A stretch of 64,000 bases of DNA from NCBI GenBank assembly GCA_037974335.1, contig CM075760.1, forward strand, positions 6,135,432 to 6,199,431, in the 5' to 3' direction. Numbering within the stretch: the stretch's first letter is position 1; each line of letters begins with the position of its first letter. Both the position numbers and the translations under genes were made by a program. This DNA comes from Prionace glauca. Lineage: Eukaryota > Chordata > Chondrichthyes > Carcharhiniformes > Carcharhinidae. Under the pieces are notes generated by a model, which saw nothing but the letters and a program-made list of their open reading frames with translations, did not search any database and was not told where the DNA came from. This document shows positions 21,625 to 31,679 of the stretch, piece after piece.

Positions 21625-22110
21625 TGCTGGTCCTCCATAAGACCATAGGAAAGAAACATGAGAGAAAGGAGCAGGAGTAGTCCATTTAGCCCTTCGAGCC
21701 TGCCCCACCATTCAATAAGATCATGGCTGACCTGAAGTGGATCAGTTCCACATTCCCACTTTCTCCCCATGACCCTTAATTCCCCTGTCTATCAGAAACC
21801 TATCTACCCGCGACTAAAAATATTTAGCGAGGCAGCCTCCACCACTTCAATGGGCACAGAATTCCAGAGATTCACCAGCCTTTGAGTGAAGAAGTTCCTC
21901 CTCAACTCTGATCTAAACTGCACCTATCCCTCCCTTATCTTGAGGCTGTGCCCCCTCGTACTGCTGTCCTTTCGAAGCGGGAAGAATCTCTCTCCCTCTA
22001 CCCTATCCATCCCTTTCATTATCTTATATGTCTCTATAACATCCCCCCTCATCCTTCTAAACTCCATGACAGACCAGTTTATGAGTGAATTCACCGAGGT
22101 TCTCCTCATT
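21625..22110 (-). mobile_element. CR1-like LINE fragment, end of ORF2 and 3' tail
   Basis: Minus-strand translation at 21924-22109 gives RMRGDVIETYKIMKGMDRV and ERFFPLRKDSSTRGHSLKIR, the C-terminus of the CR1-like ORF2. The 3' tail (ggctgacctgaagtgg and neighbours on the plus strand) ends near 21640. Confidence 0.85.
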
Positions 22111-22173
22111 CTTCACTCATTCTGTCTCTGGATTTGATCAGAAAAAGGCAGAGATGAAGGTGTCTTTACACGG

Positions 22174-22350
22174 GTGGGTCACTGGGTGGCGCAGTGACTC
22201 TGTCTCTAAAGGGTCCTGAGTTCAACCACATCCCACCCATGACTGGGGGGGACATGCCTATCTGGGAAAGGGGGGGAAACCGGATCATGGGGAAATGGAG
22301 CGGAGTTGATGGGTTTAGGAGAACGGAATTAAGCCAAGACAGGGATGGTT
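22174..22350. other. Spacer downstream of the IgM cluster
   Basis: It contains a tRNA-head-like fragment (gggtggcgcagtgactctgt ... gagttcaacc), probably a SINE remnant. No gene. Confidence 0.4.
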
Positions 22351-22355
22351 AAATT

Positions 22356-22372
22356 TTTATTCAAAATTTATT
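22356..22372 (-). terminator. Poly(A) signals for membrane IgM mRNA
   Basis: Two AATAAA hexamers on the minus strand (22356-22361 and 22367-22372) lie about 460 nt downstream of the TM2 stop. They are the first AATAAA found after that stop. Confidence 0.65.
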
Positions 22373-22821
22373 TAAAAATTCAGAGAATATTTTACAGCGA
22401 AATTGTTTTTTTTAAATTTAGGAAAGTGAACATAGCGATCGAGGTTCACATTGAGAACAGGAGACATGTACGGAGAATCCGTCAATATTTGTACATCTGT
22501 TACATTAACCAGAAAGAGAATACAGATCCTTAATAGAAAGAGGAATTAACAAACGTGAATAAGGAATGAGAAATTATTTATACATTAATTTTACACTAGG
22601 AGGGAAACTATTAACCACAATAACATTATAACAAAAAACAACCTCGTACTTTTCACACTGAAAACTGAAATAATGTCTATTGTTGCCTCAGTTACAGATC
22701 CAGAATGATAAACTGAGAGACATTTACTGATAGATTCACCGAGAGCAGATATTGTATTGGAGCCATACACAGATCTTTATAATCAGCTGAGGGAAATCTG
22801 CAGCGTCCAAAATTCAACCCA

Positions 22822-22830
22822 TCATTTGAT
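22822..22830 (-). CDS. ighm: IgM membrane exon TM2 (coding part)
   Basis: After a pyrimidine-rich tract and TTTTACAG (acceptor at 22831) the exon reads ATC AAA TGA, giving Ile-Lys-stop. Joined in frame to TM1 it makes the cytoplasmic tail ...LVK-IK, close to the short KVK tail of IgM in other vertebrates. The remainder down to about 22350 is 3' untranslated. The exon codes only two residues, so it rests on the acceptor, the frame match and family knowledge. Confidence 0.85.
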   Translation of the reverse strand: MK

Positions 22831-22964
22831 CTGTAAAATAAAGAGGCAATATTGAAGCAGATGTTTCTGATGCGGGACATTAATGTTTTTAATCAGTGAA
22901 ACAATGAGAGATTTTTCAAATCCATTCTGCCAGTTTGAAATGTGAGTGAATTGAATCATCTCAC

Positions 22965-23092
22965 CTTCACCAGAGTGACGGCAGTGCTGTAGAAAATGCT
23001 CAGGAAGAACAGGACGATGAATGTGGAAGCGGTTGTCCAGATGTTGCTGTTATCATCCTCACTGTCTTCAATCCAGATGCGGTCGGTGGGGT
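22965..23092 (-). CDS. ighm: IgM membrane exon TM1
   Basis: 128 nt from the acceptor CCCCTAG (23093) to the donor AAG|GTGAGA (22965). It encodes an acidic linker [19 protein letters not shown], then a membrane helix with [20 protein letters not shown], then LVK. The polar-flecked helix (T, S, Y residues) is typical of IgM and should pair with the Ig-alpha/beta signalling chains. It joins to Cmu4 in phase 1 through the internal donor at 26463. Confidence 0.93.
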
Positions 23093-23662
23093 CTAGGGGA
23101 CAGAGGCCAGGAAATGGAATTAGATTACTTTATTTATCCCGGGAATCTCATTGTTTTCTTTTCCCTGTTCTCCTTTATAAACTGTTCATTCATTCTCATG
23201 TCTAATTTTCAATGTATATCTCCTGTTAAATTCAGGACACTCAGTAACAGATCTCCATAACTATTTTCACACCTGATCCTTATTGGTATTCCTTGGAGAG
23301 TCCATGTCAGAAAGCACTGAAGGTGTTTTCTTGATAATCAGTTCATTTTGAACTATTTGCCACTAACCCTTATTGAAGAATGTTCTGACTGATCTGGAGG
23401 AACATTCCCCTGTCAATGATTGTTTCCACAGATGGTGCCTGATCTGTAAACTGTGAATGCTGCTGTTTAAGATCTGGGATGTAATTTCCAATCTTTGCTT
23501 ATTTACAGTGGAAATGTTTAGTAAATCATGAGCTTAACTCAGTTTCTCAACGTGTTTGGCGGTGTTTTGAGAATTGGGATAGTCATCGGTGTGTATGTCC
23601 ATTCAAATTCACATTTAAATTTTACTTTCATCATTCACCTGCCGTTTGTATTAAAGATTGTA

Positions 23663-23739
23663 TGTGTGTGTGTGTGTGCGCGTCTGTGTGTGTGTGTGTG
23701 TGTATGTGCGTCAGTGCGTGTGTGTGTGTGTGTCTGTGA

Positions 23740-23788
<49 letters not shown>

Positions 23789-25262
23789 CACTTCCTGAGC
23801 TGCATTAATTTTTGGTCCTGAGTTAATCTGTGTGTATGAGGGATAATGAACATGTTCATTTGCCTGTGTTTGTTGATTTGTGTAGTTGTGTGTCTGTGTG
23901 TATAATTTATTCTTCAGATATTGTGGATATATGACTATTATTGTGTGAAGTCTCTGTATATTTATTAATGCCACTCTTAACGTGTGCACGTGTTTCTGCC
24001 TGTTTCAATGTGTTAATTTGTGTCACTCGAATAATGTTTCCTTCCCTTTCTTTGTGTGTCTGTTCCTCCGTGCGTTTGTGTGTGTATCTGTTGACATATT
24101 AGTGCATGTAAATTCGTGTTGGTAGTTATTTATAACAATGTGTCAGTGTATGGCTGTGTTTCCATGTGTAGTATTGTGTGCTGTGGTGTTCTGTTCTGAA
24201 GGAGCGTGTGAATGTTTGCATCCACATGTTTGTGTGAAAATATTTTGCTCTCTGTTCCTCTATAAGCAGTGTGTTAATATTGTTATATCTATTTCCCTGT
24301 ATAAGTGATAATGTGTATAACATTGTGGGTCTCTATATCTGTATTCATTTCAGCGTGAACGTGTGAGAACATGCATTTGTTTGAGTGTGTGCATCTATTT
24401 GTGTATGTTTTGGACCTGCATAAATGTTATCTGTCCGTATTGTGTGTATGCATGTACGTGTTTGTGTTTGTGTCCGTGTACCTAGTCCGTATGTTTAGGT
24501 AAGTGTGTACTTGTGTGTTTGTGTGTGTTTCTGCGGGCGTTTGTACATATCTGATAATTTGTGTGCATGTTTTGTTTTGTGCCTTCTTGTACAAGTCCGT
24601 GCCTGTGTGTGCAGGTGTGGGTGTATGCCCCCTTGTGCATGCATGTGTGCGTGTATATGTGTGTGCATGTGTGTGTGTGTGTGCATGGTGCGTGTGGGAC
24701 AGAGAGAGAGCGAGAGAGAAAGAGAGAGTATTTGTGTATGCACGCATTTTTGTTTGTATATGTATAGTCCATTAGTGTATTCGAGGGAGCGTGCTTGTTT
24801 GAGTTCGTTTGTGCGTATATTGTGTGTTCTTCTGATCCGTGTATGTGCATTTGTATTTATGAATGTATCTGTGTTTTTGTTGTGTATGTATTTGTGCGTA
24901 TTGTGTATTTGTGAGATTCTGTGTCTGTATTTGAATGTGCCTGTCTATATTTCTGTGTGTGGGACTATGTGTATGCGTTTGTGTGTTATATTAACATTCT
25001 GTATTCGTGTGCATATGTATGAGTATGTGTATTTGTGCAATTGTGTCCACGTTTCTGTGTGTGCGTGTGTGTGTGTATGTGTGTGAGTGTGTAGTGTGTC
25101 TGTATGTGTGAATGTGTGTGTGAGTGTGTGAGTGTGTGTATGTGTGTGTGAGTGTGTAGTGTGTGTATGTATGTGTGTGTGTGTGTGAGTGTGTAGTGTG
25201 TGTATGTGTGTGTGAGTGTGTGTATGTGTGTGTGAGTGTGTGTGTGAGTGTGGGTGTGGACG
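23663..25262. repeat. TG-rich microsatellite block in the Cmu4-TM1 intron
   Basis: Pure TG runs at 23663-23787 and a long imperfect TG/TGTA/TGAG field to 25262, with a GA patch near 24699-24727. Alternating purine-pyrimidine DNA of this length can adopt Z-form. Apparent proteins in either direction (Val-Cys or His-Thr runs) are artefacts. Confidence 0.92.
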
Positions 25263-26340
25263 CCTATGTATGTATGTATAATTGTGACAGTTTTGGGCAG
25301 CATTATCAGTGTGTGTATTTTTTTAACTATTGCTCCAAGTTTCACCGACCATAGTGAAGTGAATATGATCCAGACAACCCGAATAATGGAACATATTTTC
25401 AATGCTTTGCTGGAGAAATGTATTTTATGTGAGGGGCACGGTGATATCAGGAGAGAGAATGAAATAATTCATTGATGTATCTCAGAGAGCTCAGGGACAG
25501 AACAGTTAAAACCTGGGGAGGAATCTATGACTTGTTTAAATTTGTATTCTGGGAAATCAATGCCAGCACATGGTTAACAGGAACAAGAGTGTTGAGACAT
25601 TTTAAATTATGTTGCATTAGTTTATATATATATTTCAATGATTAAAATAATGATACTTCAAAATCTGTAGCAAGTAAACCGGAAACTAATTTGTACTGTT
25701 GGCAACTGGGTCCTTATAGTAGAGACCTGTTCCCTTCCAAACACAGGAGAGGGAGGAGAGTGAGCTCAGAGTTTCCCTCTCCCTACCCGATGATACAATG
25801 TCACTGATGGTGTTAACCACTGAGGAGGTACAGGTGAGTGGATTAAATAATGACATTCCTCCTCTTTTCATTGAGGAAGTTTTGGGACATGGATTAACTA
25901 CTGCTCCTCCCCTCTCTTTGCTGGGTTAGTGGGAATCCAGGATGTTAACAATTTCACTCTCCCTCAATCCGATGGGGGGAATATTTCTCCATGTTTTTTG
26001 TGTGTGACCCTCACTTCAGTTCCCAGTAGGTGCGGTGCAGTAGCTTAAAGAGGTGGTCAATGAGAGAAACAGGGCCCAGCGATCTAAATGTTGTGTTTGT
26101 GTGTCAGACATGTTAAAAATGTCGGAGTGTTTTCCCCTCAGCGGGAGGAAAGTCAGTGAAGATATTTTGCAGAATCCTGTAATGAATGTGCTCTACTCTA
26201 TCCCTGACCCAGTGTCTATCTCCGCTGGGAGCACTGGTTCAACAATGTTGGGTCCGAGACATGAAAATATCTGACTCAAAATCAAAGATATGGAAGTAAA
26301 ACTGAAAAACAACCAATTAAACAATTGGGTATTTCATTGA
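25263..26340. other. Intron sequence, no gene recognised
   Basis: Part of the Cmu4-TM1 intron. It is ordinary sequence apart from an AT microsatellite near 25623-25635. No exon is seen. Confidence 0.5.
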
Positions 26341-26358
26341 TCGTTAGAGGAAAATGTT

Positions 26359-26373
26359 TTTATTCTTTTTATT
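26359..26373 (-). terminator. Poly(A) signals for secreted IgM mRNA
   Basis: Two AATAAA hexamers on the minus strand (26368-26373 and 26359-26364) begin only 28 nt downstream of the secreted stop codon. Use of these signals, against splicing to TM1, decides secreted versus membrane IgM in all jawed vertebrates. Confidence 0.85.
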
Positions 26374-26400
26374 GTAGTTTTTAATGGAAGTGAGTGACTC

Positions 26401-26792
26401 TCATTGACATGAATTAACAGTGTCCATCAGTGCAAGGGAAATGTTCACAAAACTGGGTTTACCGCTGGATTTGTCAACTGTTCTGTTGATGATCTTCAAG
26501 GGGATGGCTTCATGTCCCACCACACAGGAGTAAGAAGCGCCGCTGGACCATTCCTCTGCTGCAATGGATAACAGGCTGTACATGAAGAAGGAGCTATCGC
26601 CGTTCTCCGCCACCACCTCGGTGTTCCTGTAGTTCCCGGGATTCACCGGCTTGTCGTTGACGGTCCATTTGACGAAGATCTCTCGGGGGGAGAAACCTCT
26701 CACTAAGCAGCTGAGGGAGACGAAACTCTGAGCGGAGACGTCTTCTGCCGAGGGCAGGAGGACAGAGACGACCGGTTCCCGCGGATTTGGAT
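26401..26792 (-). CDS. ighm: IgM constant exon Cmu4 with secretory tail
   Basis: It opens after TTTCTGCAG at 26793 and ends with TGA at 26401-26403, giving 131 residues. The C1-set domain has its cysteines in [11 protein letters not shown] and [10 protein letters not shown], with the tryptophan in VKWTVND. The tail [20 protein letters not shown] carries the N-glycan site NIS and the penultimate Cys (then Gln-stop) that links IgM polymers. The internal donor AGCG|GTAAAC at 26463 lies at SGK, exactly where other IgM genes splice out the tail to reach TM1. No defect is seen. Confidence 0.96.
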
Positions 26793-26974
26793 CTGCAGAA
26801 AATGTACAATAAATGTCAATAAACTGGAGAATTCTGGAGACAATGAAACCACAGGTTAAATCTCAGGAAAATGTGCTTCGCTTCTGATTTTAACTCTTCC
26901 CATTTTTGATTTGCAGCTTGGAGGGGAGGTGAACACAATTCTTTTCTCAAATAACTCAGGGGGGGGGGTGGACT

Positions 26975-27590
26975 GGAAAGATTCAGAAAGTTTACAGCAC
27001 AGAATCAGGCCATTCGGCCCAACTGATCTACTTTTTCTTTTTGGTTTTCTGGTTTTTGATGCTCCACATCAGGCTCCTCCCTTCTTCTTCAATCTAAACC
27101 CAATAACATCGCCTTCAGTTCACTTTTCACTCATCAACACATCAAACTCCCCAGAAAAATATCAATCGGCCCGGAGTCGTTTAGTTCAGGAGAGTTCGCC
27201 TCTCATCCTCCTCCGCTCTAAGGAGAAAAGCCCCAGCTCCCTCAACCTTTCCTCATAAGACCTACCCTCCAAACCAGGCAGCATCCTGGTAAATCTCCTC
27301 TGCACTCTCTCCAATGCTTCCACATCCTTCTTATAGTGAGGTGACTAGAACTGCATACAATATTCCAAATGTGGTCTCACCAAGGCCCTGTACAGTTGCA
27401 GTATAACCCCACGGCTCTTAAACTCTAACCCCCTGTTAATAAACACTAACACACTTTAAGCATTCTTCACGGCTCTATCCACTTGAGTGGCAATCTTCAG
27501 AGATCTGTGGATATGAACCCCGGGATCTTTCTGTTCCTCCACATTGCTCAGAACCCTGCCATTGACCCTACATTTATTGCTTCAATCTCT
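26975..27590 (-). mobile_element. CR1-like LINE fragment in the Cmu3-Cmu4 intron
   Basis: The plus strand runs from 'gtttacagcacagaatcagg' through 'aacctttcctcataagacc', 'aggcagcatcctggtaaa', 'ccaaatgtggtctcaccaag' and 'aacccccggg'-like words to 'accctgccattgacccta'. It ends 9 bp before the Cmu3 donor, so the intron between Cmu3 and Cmu4 is largely this insertion. Confidence 0.85.
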
Positions 27591-27598
27591 CAGCTCAC

Positions 27599-27907
27599 CT
27601 GTTTCCTTGTGGATAGATGCTCTTAGAGGAGTCGGCAGATCCTGATGGTTCACCACGCACTCAAACACAGCCGCACTCAGCCAGGCTTGTGTGGAGATGC
27701 TTAATTTGCTGATCACGCTGTCACGATCCGCTCCGGGCTTTTCGGCAATCTCTGATTTCAAATACTTTCTGTCTCGGATCCAGGACACGTTAACTCCATC
27801 AGGAGCATGAGAAATGATGCAGGTTAAGGTCACGGTCGCCTCCAGTAAGACCTGTTCTATTGGTGGTGGCTGTATCTTCACTGTGGTATCAAGGCACGGG
27901 AGAGGAT
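27599..27907 (-). CDS. ighm: IgM constant exon Cmu3
   Basis: 309 nt between the acceptor TTCACAG (27908) and the donor ACAG|GTGAGC (27599). The domain starts [20 protein letters not shown]. Cysteines lie in [12 protein letters not shown] and FECVVNHQD, with the tryptophan in VSWIRDRK. Both ends are phase 1, so the exon is exchangeable with its neighbours. Confidence 0.95.
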
Positions 27908-28351
27908 CTGTGAATGAGAAATGAAAATGAGCCCTAGTTCCCCTTCAGAAACAGGACAGCAGTCTTCAGCCTGAAGGAGACAAAGTCGCCGTCAACATAT
28001 CAATCTCTAACTCTCGCCTTTCACCTTCCATGACGAATGGGAAACTAGCTTGTTCTATGGAATTATCCCCTGTATTAAATATTGGAGCAGCGGTAACATT
28101 TCCATGAATCAGAATTGGAGAATTCCCAAACAAACACACCATCCTGAACTCAGGGAAAAAGTACTGACCGTTGGTTTATAAATAGGGTGGATGCACTTTC
28201 TAATATTTTACCCCTGTGCTGTGACCTATGAAACATTCTCACACCTACTGTCTCTCCAAATTTTACCAGCTGTCTCAGGAACAAGCTGACATCAAGGCCA
28301 CCTCACTCACTATATTGCTTCAAACCGAAAGGGGGCACTCTTTTAAGGGGA

Positions 28352-28622
28352 GGCTGTGGTATATGGTGTTGTCAATGGACTTATAACCTAGGGCAAGACT
28401 CTGGGGACACAGATTCGAAACCCATCATTGCAAATATGAAATTTGAATTTTGTAAAAATCTATAATTCAAAGTTGAAATGGTTCTCATGAAGCTATTGCT
28501 GTAAAACCCCTCCTAGTTCACAAATGTTCCTTACCAAAATCAACCTGCTGTCTTTATCTGGTCTGGCATGCATGTGACTCAAGATTCACAGCAACGGGAG
28601 TGACACTTCAGTGCCCTCAGGT
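28352..28622 (+). mobile_element. Old tRNA-derived SINE in the Cmu2-Cmu3 intron
   Basis: A diverged head (ggctgtggtatatggtgttg, then gattcgaaaccc) is followed by the body ending 'ctgctgtctttatctggtct' and 'gcaacgggagtgac'. The same family is better kept at 50905-51165. Confidence 0.65.
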
Positions 28623-28822
28623 TTGGGAAATAAATGCACATCTCAGGAAGGTAGAACAAAAAAATGTTTTCTGATGAAATTCTGAATGAGATATTGTCCT
28701 CATGCGGCAAACTACATGGCAATAACTTACAAGTTGTTCAATGCTTTGTACCAACTTGAATAGATCCCTAATTCTGATTAACATCAGAATGATATATGTT
28801 GTCCTGTGTTTGAGTATCTTAC

Positions 28823-29134
28823 CCTGAGATGCGCTGATGTTCAGACTCCGAGTGTGTCCTTGGTGATTGACCTGGCAGGTATAGACCGCTTTGCTGAACC
28901 ATTCCCCAGCGGAGACTGTCAGCCGACTGCTGGCCGAGAAGTTCCCGTTCACTTCACAGGGGGGAGAGGTGACAATTCCTGAATGCGTGGGTTCCCCATT
29001 CTTCAGCCAAATCACTTCCATTGACCCTGGCTGGAAATCGCTGATTGAACAAACGATGATTGCGAATTTCCTGTGTGAGATTTCTTCACTGGAACTCACG
29101 GTGAGGATAACAGTTGGAGGGATACCATCATTAC
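28823..29134 (-). CDS. ighm: IgM constant exon Cmu2
   Basis: 312 nt between the acceptor CATCCAG (29135) and the donor CAGG|GTAAGA (28823). It starts [18 protein letters not shown]. Cysteines lie in [10 protein letters not shown] and YTCQVNHQG, with the tryptophan in VIWLKNGEP. An NFS glycosylation site lies in VNGNFSASS and a second NIS in SLNISASQ. An extra Cys (SPPCEVNG) could form an inter-chain bond. Confidence 0.95.
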
Positions 29135-29204
29135 CTGGATGACCATCAGGAAAAAAAAAAGCAGATCAGTCATTTCCTGCAGAAGATGTGGATCAATTAA
29201 ACTT

Positions 29205-29430
29205 TTGTCAACAGAGGGTAGAGAGAACGTGGAATGCCCTGCCTGCAGCAGTTGTGGACTCGCCAACTTTAAGGGCGTTCAAATGGTCAGTGGATAGGCA
29301 TATGGATAACATTGGAATAGTTTAGGTTAGAGGGTCATGAGATTGGTTCCACTGGTCGGCGCAACATCGAGGGCCGAAGGGCCTGTACTGCGCTGTAATG
29401 GTCTATGTTCTATGTTCTAACTCATTTGCA
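29205..29430 (+). mobile_element. LINE 3' tail in the Cmu1-Cmu2 intron
   Basis: Contains 'gtggaatgccctgcctgcag', 'gggcgttcaaatggtcagtg' and the end 'ggcctgtactgcgctgtaat' with repeated 'tctatgttc', which mark the 3' end of CR1-like elements in the plus direction. Confidence 0.8.
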
Positions 29431-29556
29431 GTCAATAGACACTAACTGGACCAATCCAAAGGGCCGGATTGTGCACATCTATTTAAATGAGTTATAACCA
29501 AGGCCCTACATGTTAACCACAGTGTTTCTGTTTTACCCAAGCTCCACAACACTTAC

Positions 29557-29856
29557 ATCGCATTTTAACGCTCTTGACTGTGCTCATGTGTCGAACCTCA
29601 CAGTCAATTCTGTGGCATTCTCCCGCTGAGTCGCTGATGGTTAACTGGCTGCTCAGGGTGTAGGTTCCTTTTGTGTTTCTCACTGATGGGTAAGTCTTAA
29701 ACCCACTGGGGACTGTTTGCCCATTTTTCTTCCAGGTTAGTTTGGAAACATCTGGAGAGTAATCCATCGCCAAACATCCGAAGGTGATGGAGCCGTCGGA
29801 GTTGTGTTGCTGACAGGAGGAGACCAGGCCATACAGAGTGGGCGCAGATGGTGTCG
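29557..29856 (-). CDS. ighm: IgM constant exon Cmu1
   Basis: 300 nt between the acceptor TTTCCCAG (29857) and the donor CGAT|GTAAGT (29557). Joined to J it reads ...VTVTT-ATPSAPTLYGLVSSC. The first domain cysteine is in ITFGCLAMDYS and the second in HRIDCEVRH, with the tryptophan in KLTWKKNG. The Cys in LVSSCQQHN is the likely light-chain bond. The typical SPDV and LSSQLTIS strands of Cmu1 are present. No defect is seen. Confidence 0.96.
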
Positions 29857-29959
29857 CTGGGAAAGAATAGCCAATTGAACAAGTTAGACTCTTACTTACG
29901 TTTATTTAGTCATCAAACATATTGTTACAATTAGGTTTCTATATTAAATATAGGTCTTG

Positions 29960-30095
29960 GTGTTAAAGGGATGAAGGGATATGGGTAGTCGGTGTGATCA
30001 GGATAGTGATGAGCTCTGACCAAAGTGAATGGCGGAGTAGGCTCCAAGGGCCGAATGGCCAACTCCAGCTTCTATTTTCTATGTTTCTATCTCGA
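29960..30095 (+). mobile_element. LINE 3' tail in the J-C intron
   Basis: 'gggatgaagggatatgggta' to 'ggccgaatggccaactccag' and 'tctatgtttct', a short CR1-like 3' end. Confidence 0.75.
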
Positions 30096-30399
30096 ACATT
30101 TATTAGAATTATGAACTTATCCCTAATATTTCCCGATTAAATCTTTCATCCACCTTTGAGATGATGTTACTTCTATCATTTGGGAATTGTCATCTCTGTA
30201 GAAACTCATATCGCTGTCTCCACTTCTATCAAATTAGGAAGAAAAAAAAACACATTCTGTTAGTCTCACAATGACATGTCATTCATTGGATTAACAGAGA
30301 ACAGCAAAAATTTTCTCCATTATTGCAGCAACTATTTATTTCTCAGCAACAGCAGTGTGTGATGAACCGCTGTTTATTTCTCAAACAACAACACTTTGT

Positions 30400-30585
30400 G
30401 ATGAAGAAGTTCTCCCTTCATTCAGACTACCCATACACCTGATGAGGGAGCTCCAACAGCTTGTGATTCCAAATAAACCTGTTGGACTTTAACCAGGTGT
30501 TGTGGGAATCCTTACTGTGCCCACACCAACCTCACTCCGGCATCTCCACACTAGTTTTGGAAATTGCCTGTGTTCAAACTGATTG
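30400..30585 (+). repeat. Dispersed repeat with inverted partner at 61.1 kb
   Basis: 'acctgatgagggagctccaa ... cttgtgattccaaataaacc ... tttaaccaggtgttgtggga ... ccggcatctccacac'. The same unit lies inverted at 61115-61260. It is a common repeat type of unclear origin. Confidence 0.75.
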
Positions 30586-30884
30586 GTGCCCCTTCCTCTC
30601 TCCAACTCACTGCCTCTCACTCCACAAAACGGAGATTAGTGACTTTGCTTCAAAAATACCTCCTGAATGAATACTTACTGAATGATCAGGAAACTCTAAA
30701 TGTGATTATAAATTCAAATAAATCCAACATTGACTCATTGACGGATCATACATTAATACCAATAGTTGCCCATTCGGGTCCTGAAGTCTCCTCCATCATT
30801 CATTGAGATTACAGATGAGCTGATTGTGGTGCTAGCTCTGTTCTGAACCTCCTCACTCCGCCATCCATCACCCGCTCTCTGTCC

Positions 30885-31625
30885 ATTTCCCCAGCTCTTT
30901 GCCCTTTCCCCTGGGTCTCTGCCTTTCACGGTGGCTCTTTTCCCCTTTTATCCGGCTCTCTGTATTTCCACCTGGCTCTCTACACTTCCCTCCAGCTCTG
31001 TGCCCTCTCCCCCGGCTCTCTGTTCTTTCCCTCACCCCCCCCCCCACGCTGTTCCTCAGCTCTCTGCCCTCTGTCCCTGCTCCCTCCCCTCTTCCTCCTT
31101 CCCCCCAGCTCTGAGATTTCCCCCTGACTCTCCTGCCCTTTCCCCTGGGCTCTCTGCCCTTTCCCTCGGCTCTCTGCCCTTTCTCCTGCCTCCCTGCCCT
31201 TTTTCGTGCCTTCCCGCCCTTTTTCCTGGTTCTCTCCCCTTTCCCTGGTCTTTCTACACTTTTCCCCATCTCTCTGCCCTTTCTTTCAGCTCTCTCCCCT
31301 TTCACTGGTCTCTCTGCCCTTTCCCCTGCTCCCTGTCCTTTCCCCTCTCACTGCCCTTTCCCCTGGCTTTCCGCCCTATTCCCCGGCTGTGTGCCCTTTC
31401 CCCCAACTCTCTGCTGCTTCCCCTGGCTCTCTGCCCTCCCCCCATCCCGCCTCTCTGCCCTTCCCCTAGCTCTCTGCTGTTTCCCTTGGCTCTCTGCCCT
31501 CCCCCCACCCCGGCTCTCTGCCCTTTCCCCCGCCTCCTGTTCTCCCCTGACTCTTTGCCATTGTCCTTGGCCCCGAGCCCCCAGCGATTCCCTCCAGCTC
31601 TCTGCACTCCCAGGGCAGCTCCTAC
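30885..31625 (-). repeat. Purine-rich, AGCT-bearing minisatellite in the J-C intron (switch-like)
   Basis: About 35 imperfect units of roughly 20 bp. On the coding (minus) strand they read GGGCAGAGAGC(C/T)(A/G)GGGGAAA. At least eight carry AGCT (for example 30893, 30993, 31058, 31107, 31288, 31468, 31595, 31617), often as GAGCTGGGG. The block ends about 1.03 kb upstream of Cmu1. Mammalian switch regions share position, coding-strand G-richness and AGCT clusters. Function here is inferred only. Confidence 0.85.
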
Positions 31626-31679
31626 CTTTGAACACCAAACTGCCACTTGAGATCTTTCTTCTCTCTCGTTGCAGACCCT

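Noticed and set aside
22174-22250. tRNA-like stretch gggtggcgcagtgactctgt with a B-box-like word
   Set aside because: No acceptor or anticodon stem can be formed; more likely a SINE head remnant.
23528-25402. Long open frames rich in Val-Cys (plus) or His-Thr (minus)
   Set aside because: They are translations of TG/CA repeats; all frames stay open because the repeat lacks stops. No start context, splice sites or domain.
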